DNA from: Bacilli bacterium
GTDB taxonomy: Bacteria; Bacillota; Bacilli; Paenibacillales; NBRC-103111
Assembly (NCBI GenBank): GCA_028287395.1
Contig: JAQBPR010000114.1
Span: forward strand, 1 to 57,253
Reading direction: 5' to 3'
Length of the DNA: 57,253 bases
Shown here one piece after another: positions 33,624 to 40,779 of this stretch. Below the pieces are notes generated by a model. That model did not search any database. It had not been told where the DNA came from and saw only the letters and a list, made by a program, of their open reading frames with translations. The first letter of the stretch is position 1. Every line of letters starts with the position of its first letter. The translations under genes were made by a program, and so were the position numbers.

Positions 33624-34292
33624 TTAACTATTCATCGTTATTATTTCTTTAGGAATTTCAGGTTTTCCAATGAAGTACCCTTGTCCATATTTTATTCCAA
33701 GATTTAAACATAGCTCTTTATCAATCATGGTTTCAATACCTTCAGCAATTACAGGGATGTTTTTTTTAATACAAAGTTGAGTAATTTCTTCAAACAAGAA
33801 ACGATATGTGGAAATATCCAACCGTCTTATTACCGATTTATCTAGTTTTAAATAATCAGGCTTTAATAGATTAAATCTTTCAAGATTGCTATAGCCAGCC
33901 CCATAGTCATCAAGCGCAAACTGAATTCCTTTCTTTTTTAAGTATAAAATGGCTTGAGAAGTGTGTTTCAAATTAATGGGTTTTTGTTCAGTTACCTCTA
34001 TTATAATCTTTTTGTTTGTATGCAGCTTTAAGTAAGGTAATGAATCCGGATGTGAATTAAGAAACAAATAACAATCGCACCCCAACTTACTGAAAGTTTC
34101 AATAGCTATTTTATGGGAAATTTGATCAAGTTCATGAATTCTCTTTTCTTGTATAGCTTTCTCTATTATTAATTCAGTCGGTTGATCCCCGCGTAATAAA
34201 GCCTCATATCCAAATATTTGCCCTTTTTCTAAATCGATTATAGGTTGTAAGGCGATCCGCAGTTCGTGCGCTTTTATAAATTCGATAACAAT
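33624..34292 (-). CDS. EAL-domain cyclic-di-GMP phosphodiesterase
   Basis: About 223 residues if translation covers the full domain. All key motifs are present: YEALLRG, IIIEVTE, DDYGAGYSNL, LKLDKS, AEGIET and QGYFIGKP, so the domain should hydrolyse cyclic di-GMP to pGpG. The start is puzzling: the open frame from 34307 contains no ATG, GTG or TTG before TTG 34085, which would remove the EAL motif itself. AAAGGTGG at 34294-34301 suggests initiation nearby at a rare codon (ATT 34292 or ATC 34286), or a small frameshift has removed the start. First gene of the surface operon. Confidence 0.75.
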   Translation of the reverse strand: MVIEFIKAHELRIALQPIIDLEKGQIFGYEALLRGDQPTELIIEKAIQEKRIHELDQISHKIAIETFSKLGCDCYLFLNSHPDSLPYLKLHTNKKIIIEVTEQKPINLKHTSQAILYLKKKGIQFALDDYGAGYSNLERFNLLKPDYLKLDKSVIRRLDISTYRFLFEEITQLCIKKNIPVIAEGIETMIDKELCLNLGIKYGQGYFIGKPEIPKEIITMNS

Positions 34293-34370
34293 TCCACCTT
34301 TCGAATATCAACGGTAAATATATCCATATTGATTATATCAATTTAAGTATAATCTATCAATGGAAACAAT

Positions 34371-34397
34371 AAAAAAAAGACGGTCATTACCGCCTTT
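34371..34397 (-). terminator. Terminator of the HTH gene
   Basis: Minus-strand AAGGCGGT-aatg-ACCGTCTT followed by a run of eight T. Confidence 0.8.
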
Positions 34398-34398
34398 T

Positions 34399-34412
34399 AT
34401 AACACCTGTTAT
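34399..34412. promoter_or_regulatory. Dispersed palindrome, copy 5
   Basis: ATAACA-CC-TGTTAT between the stop of the HTH gene and its terminator. No full -10 is formed, so a structural rather than promoter role is possible for this copy. Confidence 0.75.
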
Positions 34413-34433
34413 ATTGATTGATTTGAAAGAGGG

Positions 34434-35132
34434 TTATTTAACAACATTTTTTAAGCTTGAATTATAAACACCCGCTTTAATTAGTTCGTTTAATTCTAAG
34501 ATGGGGATTCTTATAGAATCAACAAATCGATTTGTTGGTATAAGTGATTTTTCAATGTCTCGATAAAGCGTTGCTTGAGAGATATGAATACCGTGATTCA
34601 TTAGATGTATTTTAGCAGTTTGGACATTCATAAATTGAGGTTTATCACTTAACTCTTTATATTCTTTCGTAAGAGAGTGATTTCCGAGGGAGTTATTAAT
34701 ATAGTCTATGATGGATGGTCTATGATACAAATTAATTTTAACATTTTTGGAAGTTGGCTTACGGTATGGAAGGAGGACAGGTTTACTTATAATTTTATTT
34801 AATTTTCGTAATTTATTCAATTCAGTGGGTTTGATGTCTAAGAGAAATAATACTGTTTTTGGCGGGATCCATTCATTAGGATCCGTTCGGATGTCGTAAA
34901 TTTCTGTTGAAAACATACGATCAAAAAATTCAACACCTGGATTAGTTTCAAAGATAAATTTAAAAGAATTATTTTTAGTAACCACTAATAATTCCTCAAT
35001 CATTCGATTATCAATATATTGCTTCTTCTTTAAATAGTTAAATTGAAGACGTTTTAAAAGTCGCAGCGTCCTATAATCCAATTTAAATATAGTGACTAAT
35101 TGATGTAGTGTACAATTTCTTTCTGAATCCAT
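34434..35132 (-). CDS. DNA-binding protein with two HTH-like segments
   Basis: About 232 residues from ATG 35132, which has AAGGGG at good spacing; the frame extends upstream without a site. The N-terminus (HQLVTIFKLDYRTLRLLKRL) and C-terminus (TAKIHLMNHGIHISQATLYR, then a wing with a hydrophobic end) each look like helix-turn-helix elements. Not assigned to a family. It is monocistronic, divergent from tubR-tubZ, and shares the AT-rich intergenic region with it, so it may regulate the partition operon. Confidence 0.6.
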   Translation of the reverse strand: MDSERNCTLHQLVTIFKLDYRTLRLLKRLQFNYLKKKQYIDNRMIEELLVVTKNNSFKFIFETNPGVEFFDRMFSTEIYDIRTDPNEWIPPKTVLFLLDIKPTELNKLRKLNKIISKPVLLPYRKPTSKNVKINLYHRPSIIDYINNSLGNHSLTKEYKELSDKPQFMNVQTAKIHLMNHGIHISQATLYRDIEKSLIPTNRFVDSIRIPILELNELIKAGVYNSSLKNVVK

Positions 35133-35234
35133 AAAAAAACCCCTTAATAGAAATAACAAGTTTACTAAAACATCATATAATAACTGTTACCTTTTTTCCA
35201 TAGATTTAAACATCATAAAATGTCGAATAATGGT

Positions 35235-35295
35235 TGTATTATATTACATTATATTATATAATATAAGCATAAGTTAATTAATATTATATAACATT
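35235..35295. repeat. AT-rich repeats upstream of tubR, candidate centromere
   Basis: Several overlapping copies of ATATTATATAA(T/C)AT-type sequence, including a palindrome at 35251-35264, directly before the ribosome binding site of tubR. In known type III partition, TubR binds iterated sites (tubC) upstream of the operon. The half-site recurs after tubZ and before parA. Confidence 0.55.
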
Positions 35296-35306
35296 GGAGG
35301 TGTTCT

Positions 35307-35699
35307 GTGGACAACCAAGTAGAAGCTATTCCTATTGAGGAGATCTGTAAGAAATTTTTGAAGGGTGTCGTATTAGATGTTTTTTTTATTATATTAAATC
35401 ATGAAGGTATCTCAAAGAAAGAGATAGGTAATATCTATCTGGAGGAATTTCTTGGTCCAAACGCTGAAGTGAAAAAATCTCAAAGTCAGCGGCAATTAAT
35501 AAACGAATCAATTGCAAAACTTGAAGGTGCATTGTTGGTAAATTATTACGAAAAACAAGCTGCTCACATGTATGCATTAACACCCTATGGGGAAGTGGCC
35601 AAAAGAATAATTGGTGACATGGTTGAAAAGGATCCATCTATATTAATGGGCAGTATCGTTGTTAAAAAAACTATGTTAGGGTCAGGGGATAGCCTATGA
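35307..35699 (+). CDS. tubR: TubR-like centromere-binding protein
   Basis: 130 residues from GTG 35307 with GGAGGTG upstream. Predicted winged helix (VVLDVFFIILNHEGISKKEI ... ALLVNYYEKQAAHMYALTPYG), the size and fold type of TubR. It overlaps tubZ by four bases. TubR dimers coat the centromere and attach it to TubZ filaments. The assignment rests on fold, size and position rather than on a sequence signature. Confidence 0.7.
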   Translation: MDNQVEAIPIEEICKKFLKGVVLDVFFIILNHEGISKKEIGNIYLEEFLGPNAEVKKSQSQRQLINESIAKLEGALLVNYYEKQAAHMYALTPYGEVAKRIIGDMVEKDPSILMGSIVVKKTMLGSGDSL

Positions 35700-37018
35700 A
35701 AATTGATAATGTTTTTGATCTAGAAGGTTTTACAGCGCAGGATGCAGCTAAACCAGCAATCAAATATGCCTTTATTGGATTGGGACAAGGTGGTTCGAAA
35801 ATTGCTGATTCATTTGCTTCTATTCAAGTGTCGGGATCTTTAGATACGGCATATCCAGTTATGATTATTAATAGTAACTTAGGTGATATGAACAATTTAA
35901 AAAATGTGCCCATGAGCAATAGATTTCCTCTGAAGGGTTATGAACGTGGGGTTGGTAAAAAACCTGAAGTTGGTAAGCAAGCCTTTTTAGAAAATGGCGC
36001 TGAACTTTTTGAGGAAATTATTCGAGTAGTGAAAAACTGTCAGAAAATTTACGTTTGTGGATCACTTGGGGGTGGAACAGCAACAGGTATTATAAATGCA
36101 TTAATTGATGCTATAGCGGATCATATCGGAATACCGGTTGGGGCTATTGTATCATTGCCTGATCCGGACGAGATCGAAAGTAAAAATGCTTTCAATGCTT
36201 TGAGTGAGTTGCTTCCTAAATTAGAAGAGTTTCGCGAAGATGAAAACGAAAGAGTATACAGAGTCCTAGAAAATCTAATTATATTAGATAATCAAAAAAT
36301 TATTAAAGAACATTTACTGGATAAACAAAATAAATATACGTGGGATTTTTACTCAAATTATAAAGTGGCATCAACACTTCATGAATGGAATATCATTACT
36401 TCACTTCCATCAGACATTACTTTGGATGCTGCTGATATTGAAAACAATATTTTTAATACAGGGTCAATCATTACATTTGCAAAAAAGAAAATAGATTTGG
36501 TTAAAGATGTTCGTAATAAGGAAGATTTGATTCAACAAATTGTTACGACGTATAAAGAAAAAAACGAACTAGCCAATGGATTCAATTATAAAGAAGACAC
36601 TAAAGCTTTAGGCGTTTGTATTATCCTGCCGGAAGGACACAAGAGTTTAATAAATCAAGATACATTAGAAATAATACGTAGGCAGCTGCGTGAAGAAATT
36701 CCAGGTGGTGTTTACGTAGGTTATGCAACCTGGGGAAGTGAAAAATATGCAATAGTATACACGATTGCAAGTATGTCCGGACTACCGGAGAGAGCAAAAA
36801 ATTTAAGGGAAGAAGCAAGGGAGCTTCATCAAAAACGCTTGGACCGGGAAAAGAAAAGTAAGGGCGGCTTTAAATTGGGGGATAAATTAGAAGAAGAAGA
36901 GAAAGAACCAACAATTAAAAAAACGGCTTCAGCGTTACCGTTTTCTGCGACGACAAATAAAGAAAATTCAAAGGCAGAGGGAACGACTAAAAAAATATTT
37001 AATCCATTTAAACAGTGA
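35696..37018 (+). CDS. tubZ: TubZ/FtsZ-family partition GTPase
   Basis: 440 residues. The tubulin signature GGGTATG occurs near 125-131 (CGSLGGGTATGI), and the nucleotide-binding loop FIGLGQGGSKIADSF lies near 28-42. The length and the basic, flexible C-terminal tail (LHQKRLDREKKSKGG, ending NPFKQ) fit TubZ, in which the tail contacts TubR. Known TubZ proteins (pXO1, pBtoxis) form treadmilling filaments that move plasmid DNA. The operon is flanked by AT-rich repeats. Confidence 0.85.
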   Translation: MKIDNVFDLEGFTAQDAAKPAIKYAFIGLGQGGSKIADSFASIQVSGSLDTAYPVMIINSNLGDMNNLKNVPMSNRFPLKGYERGVGKKPEVGKQAFLENGAELFEEIIRVVKNCQKIYVCGSLGGGTATGIINALIDAIADHIGIPVGAIVSLPDPDEIESKNAFNALSELLPKLEEFREDENERVYRVLENLIILDNQKIIKEHLLDKQNKYTWDFYSNYKVASTLHEWNIITSLPSDITLDAADIENNIFNTGSIITFAKKKIDLVKDVRNKEDLIQQIVTTYKEKNELANGFNYKEDTKALGVCIILPEGHKSLINQDTLEIIRRQLREEIPGGVYVGYATWGSEKYAIVYTIASMSGLPERAKNLREEARELHQKRLDREKKSKGGFKLGDKLEEEEKEPTIKKTASALPFSATTNKENSKAEGTTKKIFNPFKQ

Positions 37019-37037
37019 TGCATTAAATAACATGACA

Positions 37038-37132
37038 TAATATCATATAATATGATATTACATGACAATACAACGATGTGACGAACTTCTAGAGTAGGTA
37101 TCATATAATATTATATTATATTATATGATACC
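37038..37132. repeat. Long AT-rich inverted repeats after tubZ
   Basis: TAATATCATA / TATGATATTA (37038-37060) is flanked by CATGACA direct repeats. Then GGTATCATATAATAT / ATATTATATGATACC forms a perfect 15-bp inverted repeat (37097-37132). They may be extra TubR sites or the terminator/operator of the next gene. A related ATCATATG-tat-CATATGAT occurs at 37797-37815. Confidence 0.7.
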
Positions 37133-37152
37133 ATGAAAAAGGGGGAAAAGAT

Positions 37153-37674
37153 TTGTCCGGTCCAACTCATATTTCGTTCGCAACGTTTATTTTTTTAACA
37201 ATGAGTCTGGCTGTTGTTCAGCTGGATCCGAATCTTGGGCTTTCGATGTTAATAGGGTCTTTGATTCCAGATATAGATAAATCCAATTCGATGATTGGAA
37301 GACATTTGTTTATACATCATTTTTTAACACATCGGAAACAAACGCATTCATTAGTTGTTTTAACTGTAGTATTTGGTGCAAGCCTATTCTTTTTATTTAA
37401 CCATTGGGTTATTGTCCTTGGGTTTTATATTGGCTGCTTATCACATGTCTTATTAGATTTATATAATCTTGAAGGAGTATGGTTGTTCTGGCCAATTAGA
37501 CCAAAATTAAAAATTTCGTTTCGTAAAAAAAATTATGGAAGGAGTAAACCTGTACGGATTCTTATGTATCATCTGTATGGGAAGAGAAAAGAGAAACTAA
37601 TTGATTTTGGCTTAATGAGTGTTTTTACTGGTATGACAGTCCTTTTATATCTTTTAAGAATCCATTTTTTTTGA
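37153..37674 (+). CDS. YdjM-like membrane hydrolase family protein
   Basis: 173 residues from TTG behind GGGGGAAAAG. Signature elements of the YdjM/DUF457 family: an early His (GPTHISFATF), SLIPDID, HHFLTHRKQTHSL and CLSHVLLDLYN ... LFWPIRP, with four membrane segments. Members are putative metal-dependent hydrolases of unknown substrate, frequently found in Bacillota genomes and plasmids. It follows the tubZ operon after a palindromic spacer and precedes the noncoding structured region. Confidence 0.75.
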   Translation: MSGPTHISFATFIFLTMSLAVVQLDPNLGLSMLIGSLIPDIDKSNSMIGRHLFIHHFLTHRKQTHSLVVLTVVFGASLFFLFNHWVIVLGFYIGCLSHVLLDLYNLEGVWLFWPIRPKLKISFRKKNYGRSKPVRILMYHLYGKRKEKLIDFGLMSVFTGMTVLLYLLRIHFF

Positions 37675-37705
37675 TAAAAAATTAAATGAATTTAGGTAAA
37701 ATCTA

Positions 37706-37735
37706 TTGCTTTTACAGCCAAAGAATGGGTATAAT
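37706..37735 (+). promoter_or_regulatory. Promoter of the structured noncoding region
   Basis: TTGCTT, 18-bp spacer, TATAAT (37730-37735). The -10 is perfect and the -35 partial. Transcription would start near 37742 and run into the structured region with no gene for 1.8 kb. Confidence 0.5.
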
Positions 37736-37834
37736 AGGAAAGTGCAACGACACATTTCGTATGATATTGTTATGATTTTATTATGCTTATAGGAAAATCA
37801 TATGTATCATATGATAGAAATAATTCAAGTGCGG

Positions 37835-37979
37835 CCCCTCTCCCCTACCCTGACTCACTTTTCTGCTTCGAGGGAGTGGGGTCCCGCCGGTGAATCTGGC
37901 AGGACCCCACTCCCTCGACCACTAATACTAGTGTATTAGTTAGCAGAGAAAGTGAGTCAGAACGGGTAGGGGAGAGGGG
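37835..37979 (+). repeat. Three-way-junction inverted repeat
   Basis: Outer stem: CCCCTCTCCCCTACCC / GGGTAGGGGAGAGGGG (16 bp), continued by GACTCACTTT / AAAGTGAGTC (10 bp) and CTGC / GCAG. Inside sit two arms: a perfect 16-bp stem CGAGGGAGTGGGGTCC / GGACCCCACTCCCTCG (37869-37917) and ACTAATAC-tagt-GTATTAGT (37921-37940). Confidence 0.9.
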
Positions 37980-38105
37980 AAGAGAAGATTACAAAAGGAA
38001 TTGAAATGAGCAAAGAGGAAAAAGAAGAAAGATAAGAGATAGAGAGAGAGAGGGAGGAGACACAGGGAGGAGAGACAGGGTCAAGAGATAAGTTCAAGAG
38101 ATAAG

Positions 38106-38334
38106 ATCAAAAGAAGTTCAAGGTCAGGAGTAGATCAAAAGAAGTTCAAGGTCAGGAGCAGATCAAAAGAAGTTCAAGGTCAGGAGCAGATCAAAAGAAA
38201 GTTCAAGGTCAGGAGCAGATCAAAAGAAAGTTCAAGGTCAGGAGCAGATCAAAAGAAAGGTCAAGCCCAAGAGCAGATCAAAAGAAAGGTCAAGCCCAAG
38301 AGCAGATCAAAAGAAAGGTCAAGCCGAAGAGCAG
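38106..38334 (+). repeat. Eight tandem 28-29 bp purine-rich repeats
   Basis: Unit begins ATCAAAAGAA and ends GAGCAG. Copies 1-3 are 28 bp, 4-8 are 29 bp. Copies 6-8 share a changed second half (GTCAAGCC instead of TTCAAGGTC). The plus strand has very few T, so it would be an unpaired linker in RNA. No stable frame crosses it. Confidence 0.92.
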
Positions 38335-38374
38335 AATCAAAGTCAACAAAGTATGTTAAGTGCAAGTCTCTACT

Positions 38375-38667
38375 CACAAATCACTTTAATTAGAATTAAA
38401 GCGATTTGTGACCCCAGGTTAGCGACCCAATAATGGATCGTTAACCTGGGGCCTGTTTCGACTCAAAGATAAATTAATGAGAAGAAACACCTAAGGGACA
38501 ACAGCGCTGAACGGCACGGAGGCCAGCGCTGTTTGTGGTAAATCGAAGAGGGCGGAAAATTCCGCAAGTCAATGGCATCTCTCCACTCAACCACTATTTT
38601 ATTTTGCAATTAAAATAGTGGTTGCCCCCTGGTTTGCTACTCATTGTATTCGGTCGCAAACCAGGGG
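38375..38667 (+). repeat. Two related double-hairpin modules
   Basis: Module 1: CACAAATC / GATTTGTG then CCCCAGGTTA / TAACCTGGGG. Module 2: AACCACTATTTTA / TAAAATAGTGGTT then CCCCTGGTTTGC / GCAAACCAGGGG. Both are preceded by CTCT-(C)ACTC and followed by a GTTTC. The stems are kept while their sequences differ, and between them lies a 10-bp AACAGCGCTG / CAGCGCTGTT hairpin. Confidence 0.85.
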
Positions 38668-38724
38668 CGCCGTTTCTCCTCCCTGTAACCCACCTCTTCA
38701 AAATCTAAGTCAAAATCATCTCTA

Positions 38725-39159
38725 CCCACTATCTCATTAAAATGAGCCACTGGGCACGCATGCTTTCAGCACGCTAGAGACTTTCACCCTTTCGATACCC
38801 ACTGATTGCATCACTGGGCACGCCCTGAGGGCTATCGACCGAATCCAGTTGTCCCACTATTAACGTTTCAACTACCCGTTGAAACTTAAACTGGGCACGC
38901 TGCTGCGCAGCTCAACTGTTGATCCGGCAATAAATCGATGACCACCCTTTTGATACCCACTGATTGCATCACTGGGCACGCCCTGAGGGCTATCAACCGA
39001 ATTCAGTTTTCCCACTATTGACGTTTCAACTTGTCGTTGAAACTTAAACTGGGCACGCTTGCTAAGCAAGCTTAACTGAAGCATCGGCAGTACATAGTTG
39101 GACCACCCTTTCGATACCCACTGATTACATCACTGGGCACGCCCTGAGGGCTATCGAAA
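38725..39159 (+). repeat. Three tandem A-B folded units of about 160 bp
   Basis: CCCACT ... TGGGCACGC occurs six times (starts 38725, 38798, 38853, 38956, 39011, 39117). B copies (2, 4, 6) are enclosed by TCGATA / TATCGA, TTGATA / TATCAA and TTTCGATA / TATCGAAA, a compensated C-G to T-A exchange. A copies (1, 3, 5) hold an inner hairpin (CTCAT / ATGAG or GTTTCAAC / GTTGAAAC) and a trailing hairpin whose sequence changes while pairing is kept. Confidence 0.9.
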
Positions 39160-39208
39160 AGAAAAGGCGCATCTAACAAACGTTTATACTAAACATTTAC
39201 TAGATGCG

Positions 39209-39440
39209 AAGGTGAAAATCATTTTAATTAAAGAAAGGAGCTGACTTCAACATTAGTTTTATGGCTTCGCCGTTCCGACAAATTCGCCTTTGGCGAGGTC
39301 GTCACTTCGTTCTACTTGGTAAATTACTTCAACGTTTAGACATTCTTCTTTAGATTAATGGAATTTGCCATGAGGGCGGCTCGTCGTCAACATTTATTTG
39401 AAATTAAGCTTCGGTTAAATTAATGCTTCAGTTTTAATGA
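39209..39440. other. Leader region without a gene
   Basis: No coding frame is supported. Small nested stems occur (CGAC-aaat-TCGCC / GGCGA-g-GTCG near 39276-39300, and CGGTTAA / TTAACCG around 39411-39447). The region links the structured locus to the promoter of the transfer operon. Confidence 0.4.
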
Positions 39441-39468
39441 TTAACCGAGTTATAACAGCTGTTATAAT
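39441..39468 (+). promoter_or_regulatory. Transfer-operon promoter with palindrome copy 6
   Basis: ATAACA-GC-TGTTAT at 39452-39465, perfectly palindromic, runs into TGTTATAAT (extended -10 at 39460-39468). TTAACC 16 bp upstream is a weak -35. It lies 110 bp before the first transfer gene and would place the whole operon under the shared regulator. Confidence 0.65.
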
Positions 39469-39575
39469 TTTTTAATACATATTTTGACCTTTGAGAGGTT
39501 GTGATAAATGAAAATATATTATTAGAAATTTGCAATGGTCAAATGAAATAAAAAAACTAAAAGTGAGGTAATGAC

Positions 39576-39905
39576 ATGAAAATGAAATTTACACAAATGT
39601 TAACAGCTCTTACTGCTCTAACCTTTATCGTTTCCGCGAACGTCGTATTAGCTGCTGGTTCTAGTTTAGATGCAAAGGGACAAACAGCCGCTAAAGCATT
39701 TTTTGACTTTGTCAAAGGATTTTCATGGTGGATATTTATTCCTCTATTGATTATCTTGTTTGCTGTTAAACAACAAGGTTCTGCACAAGGAGATAGCGGG
39801 AAAGAAGCTTTAGCTACAAAAGGCCTTTGGACTTTAGTAGTATGTCAAGTTGGTTTGCAATGGGGTTGGGAAATTTATACTCTCTTTCACGATCTGTTTG
39901 CCTAA
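39576..39905 (+). CDS. Small VirB2/pilin-like membrane protein
   Basis: 109 residues. Signal peptide-like N-terminus (MKMKFTQMLTALTALTFIV ... VLAAG), then two hydrophobic helices (WWIFIPLLIILFAV and LWTLVVCQVGLQWGW). Size, signal and topology resemble VirB2/TrbC-type pilins, and its place at the head of a transfer operon just before a VirB6-like gene supports this. No sequence signature confirms it. Ribosome binding site AGTGAGG. Confidence 0.5.
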   Translation: MKMKFTQMLTALTALTFIVSANVVLAAGSSLDAKGQTAAKAFFDFVKGFSWWIFIPLLIILFAVKQQGSAQGDSGKEALATKGLWTLVVCQVGLQWGWEIYTLFHDLFA

Positions 39906-39906
39906 C

Positions 39907-40779
39907 ATGAAGAGGCTATGGAGTATACCTTTACTATCTTTAATCATTGTCATGATGCTATTCTCTTTTCCTAAACCGACTTTTGCTTGTGGTGCATTTG
40001 ATATTAATTGCAAGATTAATGATTGGTTATCTAATAATGTAGAACATAGCGAAGAAGCCGGTATGAAATGGATTCGTACACAAGTTACTCAGCCGGATGA
40101 TTTAACTTATGATAGTTCTACAATTAAATGGCTTGCAATTAACAAAATGGTTGGATGGAGTTTGTTTGCACTCTTTTTAATTTTTAGACTAAGTGCTAAT
40201 GCAGGAAGCCCGTTAATGAGTGGGAAATTGCATTTTGAGCAAACAAATGTCTTTTTAACCAGTATATTATCAGGATTCATGATTTATGGGGGGGATGAAT
40301 TTGTAGGGATGGTGCGGGAATATTCTGTTTCAATAACGGATGTTTACGCAAATATCAACTTCGTCTTCCCAGTATCACCAAATGATTTTGAAGGAGCTGG
40401 TTATCAATTACTTGGTTTAATTCTTTTGACCTTATTAATAATACTTTGGATTGCTTTATACGCGCTCTATTTAGTAAGAGGTATGATGATTAATTTTCTA
40501 ATAACTGCCATTCCATTAGTTGGGGGAACGATGGTTTACTCCAATACATTTTTTAATATATGGTGGAAATTTCTGCTTACTTTTATCATCATGAAGCCTA
40601 TACATACCTGGGGGATAAGCTACTGTTTGGATTTTATGTCATCAATGGATTCAGGAAATCCAATCGGTAAAATATTATTGGCGATTTTCTTCTTTTTATT
40701 CATATTGATTTTACCTGTGATCATTATGGGTAATGCTGTTTCTTCTACTTTACGTTTAATGAAGGAGGGAGGGGTGTAG
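39907..40779 (+). CDS. VirB6-like polytopic channel protein
   Basis: 290 residues from ATG 39907, one base after the previous stop, so coupled translation is likely; an upstream in-frame start at 39850 lies inside the previous gene. Signal-like helix to about residue 28 (PTFACG), then five to six transmembrane segments. It fits the VirB6/TrbL class of inner-membrane channel components in type IV secretion. Cys residues near the mature N-terminus (CGAFDINCK) may form a disulphide. Confidence 0.65.
   Translation: MKRLWSIPLLSLIIVMMLFSFPKPTFACGAFDINCKINDWLSNNVEHSEEAGMKWIRTQVTQPDDLTYDSSTIKWLAINKMVGWSLFALFLIFRLSANAGSPLMSGKLHFEQTNVFLTSILSGFMIYGGDEFVGMVREYSVSITDVYANINFVFPVSPNDFEGAGYQLLGLILLTLLIILWIALYALYLVRGMMINFLITAIPLVGGTMVYSNTFFNIWWKFLLTFIIMKPIHTWGISYCLDFMSSMDSGNPIGKILLAIFFFLFILILPVIIMGNAVSSTLRLMKEGGV

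Larger units (their letters stand above)
37742..39208 (+). ncRNA. Candidate giant structured RNA (about 1.4 kb)
   Basis: No supported gene lies between 37675 and 39575. The plus strand contains, in order: an 8-bp hairpin (37797-37815), a three-way junction (37835-37979), a purine-rich linker with an 8-copy tandem array (38106-38334), two paired-hairpin modules (38375-38451 and 38589-38667) around an AACAGCGCTG / CAGCGCTGTT stem (38500-38533), a three-fold A-B motif array (38725-39159), and a closing CGCATCTA / TAGATGCG stem (39168-39208). Repeated copies differ by compensatory changes, which favours folding as RNA or single-stranded DNA. I know no named large bacterial RNA (OLE, GOLLD, ROOL) that it clearly matches. 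A structured origin is the alternative. Confidence 0.6.

Noticed and set aside
36829..37104. A 91-codon minus-strand frame over the 3' end of tubZ
   Set aside because: Antisense shadow of the basic/acidic TubZ tail; no ribosome binding site.
38106..38334. CRISPR array
   Set aside because: The eight units are directly adjacent with no variable spacers, and no cas genes are present.
38872..39084. A 70-codon minus-strand frame inside the structured locus
   Set aside because: It runs across the folded A-B repeats, starts without a ribosome binding site and does not recur in the other units.
37706..39208. Known large RNA (OLE, GOLLD, ROOL) or phage cos region
   Set aside because: No recognisable consensus of those RNAs, no neighbouring tRNA or phage packaging genes; kept as an unnamed element.
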